From contig NZ_CP022990.1 in NCBI RefSeq assembly GCF_002278075.1, forward strand, positions 1,612,001 to 1,676,000: a DNA stretch of 64,000 nt, read 5' to 3'. This document shows, piece after piece, positions 18,285 to 27,941 of this stretch. Origin of the DNA: Paraburkholderia aromaticivorans. Lineage in GTDB: Bacteria; Pseudomonadota; Gammaproteobacteria; Burkholderiales; Burkholderiaceae. The notes below the pieces were generated by a model. The model was not told where the DNA came from and made no database searches. It worked only from the letters and a program-made list of their open reading frames with translations. Positions within the stretch are counted from its first letter, which is position 1. Each line of letters begins with the position of its first letter. Both the position numbers and the translations under genes were made by a program.

Positions 18285-18544
18285 GGCGTGCGGTGTGAGG
18301 TTAATAGAAACGCCGCCCTCTCGTGGGGCGATCGCATCGGGGTTTGTCTCATTGCCAGTCCAAGCGCGCGGCAACGGTGACAACGCGAAGTTCGTGTGAT
18401 GTCGCACTGACCACACGCTTTAGACGTCCAATCCAGCACCTGGATGTAGTGCCGATATTGCTTATGCGCTACGAGCGCCCGTAACATCAGCAATCGAAGT
18501 CAATTGTGAGGTTCTGTACGCCGCAGGCCTATGTGGTCAATCAA
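18285..18544. other. Intergenic stretch, nothing recognised
   Basis: No convincing coding frame, RNA gene, promoter or terminator was seen here. It separates a small putative membrane-protein gene from the end of the polysaccharide locus. Confidence 0.5.
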
Positions 18545-19558
18545 CTAAGGCTCAATCTGAACCACGACGTTAGGCGCCTCTATCCCTTCGCGAAGATAGG
18601 CTACACCCTTTGTGTTAACCCAGTGAGCATGTCGACTGACGATCCTTCCTTCAACCACATGCCCCTTACTTTTCAGGGCCGACACAATATAGGCATTGTC
18701 GCTGCCGTCATCCTGATGCCCATTAATTTGAATATCGATTTTCTTCGCAACCGCCCCCGGTATCCTGGCCAGCCATAGCTCGATTCCGCAACGGCAGTTA
18801 CGCGTCACCGGATCTGACACCACGATATTCTCAAGCACATCTCGATTGCTGTTAGGCTCAATGTCCAAACCCGCCGATGGCAACGTGCCGCGGATGTTTT
18901 CCCACAGCGGATTCAGGATGCGAACGTTGCGACCACTAATAAGCGAAATACCTTGTCTTCTGCATCCGCTTGCGTAGTGGGATTTAACCACCACATTTGA
19001 GCAAACAGCGTCCCGGTCCGTGTAGCTGTTAGCGATATAGATTCCATCTCCCCAGCAGTTGTTCGTGACTGGATTGGTCAACACCACGTTCGATGACCCG
19101 CAAATGGAAACTCCCATCCCATATCCATTCTTTCGACGATCGTTCGCGGCAGAGTTCAGCTCCTTGCTTCCGTCAAGCACCAGACCCACAATCTCGACAT
19201 CATGGATATCCCAGATACGGACCATTTGGTACGTGTATGTATTGTGAGGAAGCAATTTAATGGCTGCGCCTCCATCAAATCTGATCCTAGTGCCCGATCT
19301 CAACGTCAGGCCCTGCACATCTATTCTAGGTTTTCCGGAGATCACCAGCACTTTTCCCACACAATTGTCGATGGCACGCTGCAACATTGCCGTATCGTTA
19401 GCGCGGCCATCTGCCTTCACACCGAATGTTTGCGCCGCCACCTCCGCGGCGGCCGTGCTCTCAGCGCGGACCTTTGCGCATGAAACGGAGAGAAGCCCGA
19501 AAGCTGCGAACTTCAGTGCATCACGCCGGCTGAGAGATATTCGAGGCTGATTGTTCAA
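18545..19558 (-). CDS. TAT-exported right-handed beta-helix protein (pectate-lyase-3 type)
   Basis: A protein of about 338 residues with a twin-arginine signal near its start (SLSRRDALKFAAFGLLSVSC, the final Cys hinting at a lipoprotein). It then has the opening of the pectate-lyase-3 fold (FGVKADGRANDTAMLQRAID) and multiple short beta-helix rungs rich in Asn, Val and Ile. Such proteins cut or epimerise acidic polysaccharides. It is the last gene of the minus-strand arm of the polysaccharide locus, so trimming or modifying that polymer is a reasonable guess. The start is uncertain: no ATG fits downstream of the preceding gene's stop, so a TTG at 19558 is proposed. Confidence 0.75.
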   Translation of the reverse strand: MNNQPRISLSRRDALKFAAFGLLSVSCAKVRAESTAAAEVAAQTFGVKADGRANDTAMLQRAIDNCVGKVLVISGKPRIDVQGLTLRSGTRIRFDGGAAIKLLPHNTYTYQMVRIWDIHDVEIVGLVLDGSKELNSAANDRRKNGYGMGVSICGSSNVVLTNPVTNNCWGDGIYIANSYTDRDAVCSNVVVKSHYASGCRRQGISLISGRNVRILNPLWENIRGTLPSAGLDIEPNSNRDVLENIVVSDPVTRNCRCGIELWLARIPGAVAKKIDIQINGHQDDGSDNAYIVSALKSKGHVVEGRIVSRHAHWVNTKGVAYLREGIEAPNVVVQIEP

Positions 19559-19610
19559 TCTTGGCTCATTGAAGTTAAGATCCGATGCCGTCTGCCCGCC
19601 ACGCCGGGAA

Positions 19611-20777
19611 TCACCGCACGCGTAATCTTCCGTACAGTCGCAAGTAACCCCGGCATGCGGCGTGAAGCGGAAAGTGACGAACAATGCGGTGCCGAGCTCG
19701 CTGACCGAGCTCACGCCTCTCCTCACTCGACAAGTTCACAATCGACAGTATTCCATCGGCGAGCCTTATGCTGTCCTTAGGTGGGACGACAACGCCCGTT
19801 TCTCCGATCAACGATGCGGTGTCGCCGACATCTGTAGCGACACATGGGACACCGCAGGACATCGCCTCGCCAATTACCGTCGGCAACCCTTCGCTGCGGG
19901 ATGAGAGACAGAAGACATCAAGACCTGCCAGGCTTTCCTGAATGTTACTTGTCGGCCCCATCAGGTGCACTCTGGATTCAAGTCCCTTAACCGCAATCCG
20001 ATCTTCCAAATGGCCGTTACCCTTGCTGAATCCATGGCCCATCATCACAAACTGAATATCAGGTTCTCTCGCCCCAACGATGGCGACTGCGTCGATGAAG
20101 TTCCCAATGTCCTTGATTGCGTGGTAGCGCCCCGCAATACCGACGATTCGACAGTCGGCCGGTAATCCCAGTTTCATCCTCAGATCGTCCCTCGCGCTTT
20201 TACATGGCCTGAACAGCTCCGTATCGAAACCATTGCGGACTAGATAAATCTTCTTCGAGCAGTAACCATGTTTTATGTGAGACACGCGAGCCGCATCAGC
20301 GCAGCATATAATTGCGTCCGGAATTGCAGAGGAAAGGCGAGCACAGAGGCGGGCTACCGCCCCCAAAACGAACCCTTCACGAAATCTGGGAAACGCCGTG
20401 TGGTGAACTCCCCAAACCAAGGTCGGCGTTGATCGAGGCCTCCGGAGGTCGAACCAGTCGACCAGACGGCTGATGAATACCATCAGTCCACCGGCCAGGT
20501 CTGCGTGGTACATCCATGTCTGTACTACGTCGGGACCTATACGCCTGACAAGGCGAACCAACTCAAGTAGCACATAGAGCGTCCGCCATGACTTACCCAT
20601 GTTGAGCGCGAGCACCTCGCAACCTGAACGCCTTAACCGCGGCGCAACGTCCCCCTCTCCGGACAGCGATATGACCACGTTCTGTACGCTGTCTTTCTGC
20701 GACTGCTCGACAAACCGGCACAGACATACTTCGGCGCCGCCGACCCCCAAGCCCGAGATGATATGAACGATCTTCAT
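19611..20777 (-). CDS. Glycosyltransferase family 4
   Basis: A 388-residue GT-B glycosyltransferase. The N-terminal domain opens MKIVHIISGLGVGGAEVCLC. The C-terminal nucleotide-sugar domain has the EX7E block SRSEGLPTVIGEAMSCGVPCVATDVG. It probably adds a sugar to an undecaprenyl-linked repeat unit on the cytoplasmic face. It follows the WecA-like gene by 26 bases and precedes the beta-helix gene. Confidence 0.9.
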   Translation of the reverse strand: MKIVHIISGLGVGGAEVCLCRFVEQSQKDSVQNVVISLSGEGDVAPRLRRSGCEVLALNMGKSWRTLYVLLELVRLVRRIGPDVVQTWMYHADLAGGLMVFISRLVDWFDLRRPRSTPTLVWGVHHTAFPRFREGFVLGAVARLCARLSSAIPDAIICCADAARVSHIKHGYCSKKIYLVRNGFDTELFRPCKSARDDLRMKLGLPADCRIVGIAGRYHAIKDIGNFIDAVAIVGAREPDIQFVMMGHGFSKGNGHLEDRIAVKGLESRVHLMGPTSNIQESLAGLDVFCLSSRSEGLPTVIGEAMSCGVPCVATDVGDTASLIGETGVVVPPKDSIRLADGILSIVNLSSEERRELGQRARHRIVRHFPLHAACRGYLRLYGRLRVR

Positions 20778-20803
20778 CCGCCTACCCCGGACACGTCTTG
20801 CGA

Positions 20804-21916
20804 TCAGACGCCGCGCCGGCGCAAACGCGGCCTTGCAGACCTTGACGCCTTAAAGAGCAATGGTGCCCGGAAGTTGACGAGGCACGCATAGAGATAGACA
20901 TATAGCAAGATGAAGAGCCCAAGTGACACAACTAGCGATACATCCTGGTTCCAGAAGATCGACGCCGGCAACAATGGCATGAGACAGAGTACCCACAGGT
21001 ACGGTGACGTCATCGAATTCGAAGTGAGGCCGAATCGCGGCTGAGATGAACAAGTAATACGCCTATGTACAAGCGTATGCAGATGCAATCCGTCGGGTTG
21101 TCCCACCGGCTTCCCCTGCACAAACTTACGCCGGTAGATCGTGAACAGCGTTTCGAACACGGGATAGATTAATGCGAGCGCGCCGTACCAAGGTGAAACG
21201 GTCGGATTCTCTGACACAAGCACGAGCGCCAAAACGGCAATCGAGTAACCAATAAAATAGGCTCCACCATCGCCGAGAAATATCGCTCCCCGAGGAAAGT
21301 TCCAGACGAAGAATCCCAGAATCGACCCAGCGATCATCAACGCGGCGAAGAAAACAAATTGGTCGCCGGCGAGATACGCAACCAGCGCAATGGACGACAG
21401 CACGAGCAGGGACACACCGGACGCCAGGCCGTTGAAGCCATCTATGATATTCACGGCGTGTGTGACGCCCGCAACGGCAAACGACGAAAACACAAGCGCG
21501 GCAGGTCCGACCGATAGGATTAGATCAATGATAGGGACATGCACGACAGACACGGTCGCATGCAAGAACCGACTGGCCAGCAAGCCACTTACCAGAGCGC
21601 AGGTCAAACGCGCACGGGGCGAAACCCGCTTCGTCAGATCCTCTGCAAACCCGGACAAGGCCGCCGGTAGTGAACAAAGCATAAACAGTCCAAGCCTGTG
21701 AGACGCGGGCGCATCCAGGATCGCGGTAACAGCCACACAGGAAATCGCAGCCAGAATAATCGCGACGCCTCCAACCCGCGGAACCGCCCTCTGATGGAAT
21801 TTCTGTACGCCGCAGATATCGTGATCGTGCGAGAACCTTGAGTGCCATCGGTCGTACCGCAAGATCAATAGTACGAACACGAAAGACAGCCCCAAAGGAA
21901 GCATAAGGAAAATCAT
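20804..21916 (-). CDS. WecA/MraY-family undecaprenyl-phosphate sugar-1-phosphate transferase
   Basis: A 370-residue polytopic enzyme that starts repeat-unit synthesis by moving a HexNAc-1-phosphate (or related sugar) to undecaprenyl phosphate. Family marks are RVGGVAI, the catalytic NIIDGFNGLA, GDGGAYFIGY and a C-terminal HLHTLVHRR loop. Starting at the ATG at 21916 gives a length close to WecA (367); an upstream extension to 22021 has no family support. With UDP-HexNAcA enzymes nearby, the locus can both start and build an aminosugar-acid polymer. Confidence 0.88.
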   Translation of the reverse strand: MIFLMLPLGLSFVFVLLILRYDRWHSRFSHDHDICGVQKFHQRAVPRVGGVAIILAAISCVAVTAILDAPASHRLGLFMLCSLPAALSGFAEDLTKRVSPRARLTCALVSGLLASRFLHATVSVVHVPIIDLILSVGPAALVFSSFAVAGVTHAVNIIDGFNGLASGVSLLVLSSIALVAYLAGDQFVFFAALMIAGSILGFFVWNFPRGAIFLGDGGAYFIGYSIAVLALVLVSENPTVSPWYGALALIYPVFETLFTIYRRKFVQGKPVGQPDGLHLHTLVHRRITCSSQPRFGLTSNSMTSPYLWVLCLMPLLPASIFWNQDVSLVVSLGLFILLYVYLYACLVNFRAPLLFKASRSARPRLRRRGV

Positions 21917-22406
21917 CGCGATTTTTCTTTTTAAAGCAATACGTTTTTGTAGCCGCGACAGCGTGATCACGTTACAACATGCGACTGCCCCCGTTCCGTA
22001 CCTGAGTGTTGCTTGCAACACCTAGGCGGCAGCCCGCGGATCATGTGCGTAGCGGGTTATTTAATCAATCAGCTCGGACGCACTCAACAGCGCTTCGCTG
22101 TCGAGGCGACACCTTCACTTTGCCAATGCGGCAGGTTCCCCACCCTCATCTGCATACGTCTGGCTTGCCGACCGTCTGTACGACTTTCCCCACAATGATG
22201 GTTCTGGGTTTCTGCGAATCACCGCTCCCCGGTGCAAACGGCGAGGATTCCCGGCAGCGACTCTGCGCCGCGTAGAGAGAAAGACACCTGGTTCGTAATA
22301 GCGAGTTGTATGCCAGCCAAGTAACGACAAAGAGCCACCGTCACACGTGGCTCTCGCGGACCTATACGCTCAATCAGGCCGACCTGTACCCGTAACATGG
22401 ACCGGA

Positions 22407-22430
22407 CGTTACGGCGCTTAGGCCGTAACG
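22407..22430. promoter_or_regulatory. Palindrome CGTTACGGC-N6-GCCGTAACG, candidate activator site
   Basis: A perfect 9-bp inverted repeat with a 6-base centre in the long wecA-like/wza intergenic region. It has no T-run, so it is not a typical terminator. It lies about 245 bases before the sigma-54-like promoter of wza. Both arms contain GTTACG, the core also seen before the GTS-repeat, EAL and wzx genes. Confidence 0.5.
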
Positions 22431-22673
22431 CCTGACCGCGCGCATGCTGAAGTACAGCTGGATTTCATGAATTAAAACGGAGCCGGCAGTCTGGACGGCG
22501 CATGCATCCTCTTGCACAACGCGGGCATAGTTGTTGCCTTGCATGATCCACGAGATGTCGTTCAAACAGGCGTCTTCTCAACTCGGCGTCGCGACGTCTC
22601 TACTACTTAAAACTCGACTCGCAGACGGAAGCTGCTATTGCCTCGGATGACTTAAGCAACCGACTCACGATTA

Positions 22674-22690
22674 TTGGAAGGTGTATTGCC
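22674..22690 (+). promoter_or_regulatory. Sigma-54-like promoter of wza
   Basis: TTGGAAGGTGTATTGCC has TTGG and TTGC with correct -24/-12 spacing but four mismatches elsewhere to the consensus. wza starts 28 bases downstream. RpoN control of exopolysaccharide genes is known in Burkholderia cenocepacia (the BerB system), which makes the match worth testing. Confidence 0.45.
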
Positions 22691-22717
22691 TTCCGCATAC
22701 CAAAACTCAAATGTGAT

Positions 22718-23887
22718 ATGGCCAACCACATCCTCTGTTATACAAAGCTTCTATTTGTCAGTCTAACGGTCTGCCTTCTCAACGCCTGCGCCTTCGCTCC
22801 AGGCATGAAGTACGAGGCGAATGTGCCGTCCGAAAACGGCCGTCCCACCATCACGCCCACTGTGGTCGAGATCACACCGAGCCTCGTCACACAGATACAG
22901 GCCGAATCAGCAGCATCTAGCGCTGACACATACGAACAGTTGATCGGCAAGCCCGTACCGTACAGAGTGGGCCCCGGTGATGTCCTGTCGATTATCGTCT
23001 GGGACCATCCGGAGCTTGTGATCCCGAATCTGACTTACGTTTCCGGCGACGTCCAGAACAGCACTGGTTTGCAAGGGCTCACACCACGAGCCGGGCTCAC
23101 TTCGCCGACAGCGCCCGGATTCACCGTGAGCGAAGACGGATACATCCAATTTCCGTATGTAGGCCACTTCAAGGTCGCCGGCGAATCGCTTATCGAAATT
23201 CAGTCGCGGCTGGCAAGCGCCCTTAACGAATACGTACACCGCCCGCAGATTACGGTCGGCATGGCGGCCTACCGAAGCAAGCGAATTTTCGTCGAAGGTC
23301 AGGTGGCGCAGCCGGGTGCACAGCCATTGACGAGCATTCCGATGTCGATCCTCGAAGCCATTGCAGGTGCGAGTGGGATTACTCCCGGAGTCGGCGACGA
23401 AAGTAAGGTGCAGTTGGTACGTGCAGGGCGGGTCTATAACCTGAATCTCCCTGAACTGATCTCGCAGGGCGTGGACCTCGCTCATCTATATCTTGCCGAC
23501 CACGACATCGTGAGAGTTCAGCCGCAGGCCTACAACCAGGTATTTGTCGCGGGTGAAGTCATGAAGCAAACAGCGGTCCCATTACACGATGGTCGTCTAA
23601 CCCTGAATGAAGCAATTGCCGCGGCCAACGGCATCAATCAGAACCTTGCAAACGCCTCCGCCATATACGTCATTCGGGCGACTGCCGACCCCGTCCGGCC
23701 TGAAGTATTTCATCTTGATGGTTCCTCGCCTGTCAGTCTGAGTCTCGCCGAACATTTCAATCTTCGACCGAAAGACCTTGTGTATGTCGATTCACCGGGA
23801 CTGGTTCGATGGAGCCGCGTCATCACACTTCTCGTGCCCAGCACGCAGGGTTTGTATTTCGGACGAGCAGCGGGAGCCGGGCTTTGA
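22718..23887 (+). CDS. wza: Wza-like outer-membrane polysaccharide export lipoprotein
   Basis: A 389-residue lipoprotein (lipobox LLNAC at residue 24). It has the polysaccharide-export domain YRVGPGDVLSIIVWDHPEL and two SLBB-type segments (RIFVEGQVAQPGAQPL and QVFVAGEVMKQTAVPL). Wza octamers form the outer-membrane channel for Wzy-dependent capsule or exopolysaccharide. It heads a wza-wzb-wzc-tviB-tviC operon, and its stop overlaps the start of the phosphatase gene. Confidence 0.94.
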   Translation: MANHILCYTKLLFVSLTVCLLNACAFAPGMKYEANVPSENGRPTITPTVVEITPSLVTQIQAESAASSADTYEQLIGKPVPYRVGPGDVLSIIVWDHPELVIPNLTYVSGDVQNSTGLQGLTPRAGLTSPTAPGFTVSEDGYIQFPYVGHFKVAGESLIEIQSRLASALNEYVHRPQITVGMAAYRSKRIFVEGQVAQPGAQPLTSIPMSILEAIAGASGITPGVGDESKVQLVRAGRVYNLNLPELISQGVDLAHLYLADHDIVRVQPQAYNQVFVAGEVMKQTAVPLHDGRLTLNEAIAAANGINQNLANASAIYVIRATADPVRPEVFHLDGSSPVSLSLAEHFNLRPKDLVYVDSPGLVRWSRVITLLVPSTQGLYFGRAAGAGL

Positions 23888-24321
23888 TCAAGAAGATCTC
23901 CGTGCTGTGCATTGGAAACATATGCCGAAGTCCCATGGCCGAGGCATTGCTGAAGGCGGGTGTTCCTCACATCACGCTACGCTCCGCCGGCCTGCATGCC
24001 GTCGTAGGTGCAAAAGCGGATTCGACGGCATACCAGCTTATGCAGGAGCGCGGACTGGACCTGGCGTGTCATCGAGGTCAACAGTTCTCATACGAGGCCC
24101 ATCGCGACTCCGACCTGATTCTTGTCATGGACGAGGCTCAGAAGGCACTACTCGAGAAGAACCACACGCCGCTCCGCGGTCGAGTTTTCAGACTCGGACA
24201 TTTCTCGAACACCGACATATTCGATCCGTACAAGATGGGCTATTCAAGTTTTGTCGAATGTCTGGCGCTGATCGAGGCTGGCGTGACAGATTGGAAAAAT
24301 AGACTGCAACAGCTGACTTAG
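23884..24321 (+). CDS. wzb: Low-molecular-weight protein tyrosine phosphatase (Wzb-like)
   Basis: A 145-residue phosphatase with the P-loop CIGNICRS (C-x5-R-S) and the catalytic aspartate in DPYKMG. It removes phosphate from the tyrosine tail of the Wzc kinase and so sets export activity. The best start is a TTG overlapping the wza stop (TTTGA), since no ATG precedes the conserved KKISVLCIGN block at a sensible distance. It is coupled to wza and lies 29 bases before wzc. Confidence 0.92.
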   Translation: MIKKISVLCIGNICRSPMAEALLKAGVPHITLRSAGLHAVVGAKADSTAYQLMQERGLDLACHRGQQFSYEAHRDSDLILVMDEAQKALLEKNHTPLRGRVFRLGHFSNTDIFDPYKMGYSSFVECLALIEAGVTDWKNRLQQLT

Positions 24322-24350
24322 GCTGAAATCGATTGATGACGGGGCCACAT

Positions 24351-26591
24351 ATGACTTATACAGCGGGAGCCGGAAGCTCATTGAAAGAGGAAGACGACGA
24401 TATCAATTTCGCGTCTCTACTTGACACGATCATCTCGCACAAGGGAATGATCGCTTCCATTACCTCAATCGTTGTCCTGTTCGGCGCACTCTATGCATTT
24501 ATGGGAACGCCTGTCTATGAGGCCAACATTCTCGTGCAGATCGAAGACAACGCGGACGCAGCAGGCGCCGCAAAAAATCTTCTTGGCGACATCTCCTCAA
24601 TGTTCGAGGTCAAATCCTCCGCAGATGCAGAAATCCAATTGCTTGGATCGCGGCTTGTCATTTCCCGAACGGTGGACCAGCAAAAGCTCTACATCACAGC
24701 CGAGCCCGCGCGGTTTATGCTCATAGGCGAATGGATCGCGCGCCATATTCCCTTCGATGGTTCATCCACGCCGCTTCTGCGGTACTTCGCCTGGGGGCAG
24801 GAGAAGGTCAAGGTGGTCGCCCTCGAAGTGCCACCGGGTCTGATGGAGTCGTCGCTAACGCTCACTGTTATCGACGGGAGTACGTATCGCCTGGCCGAAA
24901 GTGGCTGGTCTAAAGGATGGATCGGTCACGTGGGAAAGACGGAAACGTTTTCCTCAAGCGGAGGCCCAATTGTCATCAATGTAGCCAGCATCTCGTCAGA
25001 GAGCGGCGTGCGGTTCCACGTGATCCGGCATTCTCGTCAGAATACGATCGAGCTTCTCCAGAAAGGACTCAAAATCGCTGAGCAGGGCAAGGATTCAGGT
25101 GTACTCAGCGCCACCTTGCTGGACAAAGATCCTTTTCGTCTCCAGGCTATTCTCAACGAGATTGGCTATCAGTACGTCCAACAGAATGTCGAGCGCAAGT
25201 CGGCGCAGGCGGCAAAATCGCTCACGTTCCTGAATTCGCAACTTCCAGAAATGAAGAAGCGGTTAGATGAAGCCGAGCAACGTCAGACGACCTACCGCAA
25301 CGCGCACGGAATTATCAGCCTCGGCGAAGAAGCCAAAGTCGTCTTGGCGCAATCGGCGGACGCCGAGGGGCGAATCGCGATGCTGGAGGCACAACAACGG
25401 GAACTATTGATGCGCTTCGGGCCATCGCACCCTTCCGTTCAAACCATTGCGGAGCAACTTTCACTTGCTCGTCAAAAGCGTGGGGAGTTGACCTCCAGAG
25501 AAAAAGCAATGCCCAATCAGGAGCAGGAGCTCATCCGCTTGACGCGCGACGTTACGGTTGCAAACGACCTCTACGTGGCGACGCTCAGCAACATCCAGCA
25601 ACTGGAACTTCTCAAGTCGGGGAAGATTGGCAACGTTCGGGTAGTCGATACGGCATTCAACCCGGAAATTCCAGTTAAGCCCAACAAAGCTCTTGTACTG
25701 CTCCTGTCCGCAACGCTCGGGCTGGCAACGGCAGTATTCGCGGCTATGGCAATAGAATTGCTGTACGGCGGCGTAACCGATGTCGACGCATTGGAAAAGA
25801 ACACCGGCCTCAGCGTCTACTCGATCGTTCCCTTTAGCGAAGTACAGGATCTCTTGTTCAAGAAGATCAAGCTCAAGGTTCGCGAGATTCTTTTGTTGAC
25901 CAAGGTCGCCGCTGAAGATCCGGCCGTCGAGAGCCTACGTAGCTTTAGGACCTCACTCGAATTTGCAATGCTCGAAGCTTCGAACAGGATCGTTCAAATC
26001 ACTGCTCCTTCGCCCGGCATGGGCAAATCCTTTCTTAGCGCGAATCTCGCTTCGGTGCTCGCAGCCGCAGGCAAACGTATCCTGCTGGTCGATTGCGATT
26101 TGCGCAGAGGTCATTTGAATCAATATTTCGGATTGACACGCGACGCCGGCCTTTCCGAACTGATAGCGGGTAGCGCCGATATGGAACTGGCTACAAAGAG
26201 AGAGGTCGAGCCGGGACTCGACTTCGTTTCGACCGGTACACGGCCGATCAACCCATCGGAGCTTCTTGCCAGCAGCAAATTCAAGCAGATTCTGAATGAA
26301 TGGTCGCAGAAATACGATGTTGTGTTGCTCGACTCTCCACCAGTGCTGCCGGTCGCCGATGCCGAAGTGATCGCATCTTCCGCTGCCACTGTATTTCTGG
26401 TAGCTCGTTTCGGCAAAACCAAGACCGGCGAGCTGATCGAATCCGAAAAGCGGCTTCGGCAGGTTGGAGCACGCGTTCGGGGCCTCATATTCAACGGGGT
26501 GATCCAGCGTTCCGGGGTTTACGCATACGGCTCGAAGTACGGCGCCTATCGCTACACGGCGTACCGATACGAAGTCGAAACAGATCACTAG
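24351..26591 (+). CDS. wzc: Wzc-like polysaccharide co-polymerase / tyrosine autokinase
   Basis: About 746 residues. A Wzz domain is flanked by two membrane helices (first near residue 35, second near residue 445) with a long periplasmic coiled-coil region between. A cytoplasmic BY-kinase follows, with Walker [11 protein letters not shown], Walker A' [10 protein letters not shown] and Walker B VVLLDSPP. The C terminus is a tyrosine cluster (about six Tyr, around [18 protein letters not shown]), the usual autophosphorylation tail. The start at 24351 has GGGG upstream; an ATG at 24333 is the alternative. It controls polymer length and links Wza to the inner membrane. Confidence 0.94.
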   Translation: MTYTAGAGSSLKEEDDDINFASLLDTIISHKGMIASITSIVVLFGALYAFMGTPVYEANILVQIEDNADAAGAAKNLLGDISSMFEVKSSADAEIQLLGSRLVISRTVDQQKLYITAEPARFMLIGEWIARHIPFDGSSTPLLRYFAWGQEKVKVVALEVPPGLMESSLTLTVIDGSTYRLAESGWSKGWIGHVGKTETFSSSGGPIVINVASISSESGVRFHVIRHSRQNTIELLQKGLKIAEQGKDSGVLSATLLDKDPFRLQAILNEIGYQYVQQNVERKSAQAAKSLTFLNSQLPEMKKRLDEAEQRQTTYRNAHGIISLGEEAKVVLAQSADAEGRIAMLEAQQRELLMRFGPSHPSVQTIAEQLSLARQKRGELTSREKAMPNQEQELIRLTRDVTVANDLYVATLSNIQQLELLKSGKIGNVRVVDTAFNPEIPVKPNKALVLLLSATLGLATAVFAAMAIELLYGGVTDVDALEKNTGLSVYSIVPFSEVQDLLFKKIKLKVREILLLTKVAAEDPAVESLRSFRTSLEFAMLEASNRIVQITAPSPGMGKSFLSANLASVLAAAGKRILLVDCDLRRGHLNQYFGLTRDAGLSELIAGSADMELATKREVEPGLDFVSTGTRPINPSELLASSKFKQILNEWSQKYDVVLLDSPPVLPVADAEVIASSAATVFLVARFGKTKTGELIESEKRLRQVGARVRGLIFNGVIQRSGVYAYGSKYGAYRYTAYRYEVETDH

Positions 26592-26626
26592 CAATCAGCG
26601 GGTCTCCAATAACAAGGGCAAAAAAA

Positions 26627-27904
26627 ATGATTCGTTTAAAAGAAGTCAAATTGGCTGTAATTGGCCTGGGGTATGTCGGTCTGCCACTCGCAGTCGAGTT
26701 CGGAAAAAAGCGCACGGTGGTGGGCTTCGACATCAGCAAGGCGCGCCTTGCCGATCTTAATGATGGCGTCGACAGGACGCTCGAAGTGGAGCGTGACGAC
26801 CTTGCGCAGGCAACCGGCCTGTCCTTCACCGCGAGCGTCGATGATCTGCGTAAATGCAATGTTTACATCGCCACGGTTCCCACGCCAATCGATGCGCATA
26901 ACCAGCCGGACCTATCGGCGATTCTGGGTGCCACCCGTACGATCGGCTCGGTGTTGAAGCGCGGTGATATCGTCATTTATGAATCGACCGTATATCCGGG
27001 AGCGACCGAAGAACGATGCGTTCCGTTACTCGAAGAGATATCCGGCCTGACATTCAATATCGATTTCTTTGTTGGATATAGCCCCGAGAGAATCAACCCG
27101 GGGGACAAGGTCCACCGCCTGACAACGGTGGTGAAAGTGACCTCTGGATCGACTCCGGATGCGGCTGCTTTGATCGACAGTCTCTACTCCGAGATTGTTG
27201 CCGTAGGTACTCACCGCGCCGCGAGTATCCGCGTAGCGGAAGCAGCAAAGGTCATAGAGAACACCCAGAGAGATCTGAACATCGCCCTCATGAACGAGCT
27301 GGCGATCATCTTTAATAGGCTCGACATCGACACAGAAGCCGTCCTTAACGCCGCAGGCACAAAGTGGAATTTTCTCCCCTTCAGACCGGGGCTTGTCGGG
27401 GGACACTGCATTAGCGTTGATCCCTACTATTTGACGCATAAAGCACAGGCGGTTGGGTATCATCCGGAGATCATCCTTGCCGGACGAAGACTGAACGACA
27501 ACATGGGCGCCTACGTGACATCGCAACTTGTCAAGGCGCTTACCCGAAAGCGAATTCACGTGCGTGGTGCGAGAATCTTGATTCTGGGCCTTACATTCAA
27601 GGAGAACTGCCCGGATCTACGCAACACACGTGTTGTGGATATCGTGTCTGAGCTGAAAGAGTACGGCGCTCTCGTGGATATCCACGACCCGTGGGCATCA
27701 TCCCACGAGGCAATGGACGAATATGGATTGTCGTTGACCAGAGAACCCCAGAAAGGCGTGTATGACGCAGTGATTGTCGCGGTGGCCCACGCTGCTTTCA
27801 CCGACCTTGGTCCCAAAGGAGTAAGACGCTATGGAAAGGATGACCACGTCGTTTTCGACCTGAAATCGATCTTCCCACGGGAAGACTCAGATCTCCGTCT
27901 ATAA
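26627..27904 (+). CDS. tviB: UDP-N-acetylhexosamine 6-dehydrogenase (TviB/WbpO type)
   Basis: A 425-residue nucleotide-sugar dehydrogenase: N-terminal Rossmann motif [18 protein letters not shown], catalytic cysteine in [14 protein letters not shown], and C-terminal [17 protein letters not shown]. The closest family seems to be TviB/VipA, which oxidises UDP-GlcNAc or UDP-GalNAc to the uronic acid, rather than UDP-glucose dehydrogenase. This rests on overall pattern and on the epimerase next door. The ATG at 26627 follows AAGGG by 8 bases. Confidence 0.88.
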   Translation: MIRLKEVKLAVIGLGYVGLPLAVEFGKKRTVVGFDISKARLADLNDGVDRTLEVERDDLAQATGLSFTASVDDLRKCNVYIATVPTPIDAHNQPDLSAILGATRTIGSVLKRGDIVIYESTVYPGATEERCVPLLEEISGLTFNIDFFVGYSPERINPGDKVHRLTTVVKVTSGSTPDAAALIDSLYSEIVAVGTHRAASIRVAEAAKVIENTQRDLNIALMNELAIIFNRLDIDTEAVLNAAGTKWNFLPFRPGLVGGHCISVDPYYLTHKAQAVGYHPEIILAGRRLNDNMGAYVTSQLVKALTRKRIHVRGARILILGLTFKENCPDLRNTRVVDIVSELKEYGALVDIHDPWASSHEAMDEYGLSLTREPQKGVYDAVIVAVAHAAFTDLGPKGVRRYGKDDHVVFDLKSIFPREDSDLRL

Positions 27905-27941
27905 GCGAAGCCACAGACAATCTCTCAAGTCCGACATAGTG

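Larger units (their letters stand above)
21917..22717. other. Long divergent regulatory region of the polysaccharide locus
   Basis: About 800 bases separate the WecA-like gene from wza. I find no convincing gene here. It holds a 9-bp palindrome with a 6-base loop (22407-22430) and a sigma-54-like promoter just before wza (22674-22690). The remaining sequence has several GTTAC-like pieces but nothing I can name. Confidence 0.6.

Noticed and set aside
19559..19726. ATG start for the beta-helix protein inside the preceding glycosyltransferase gene
   Set aside because: It would add a Cys-rich, non-signal stretch before the twin-arginine motif and overlap the upstream gene by more than 100 bases.
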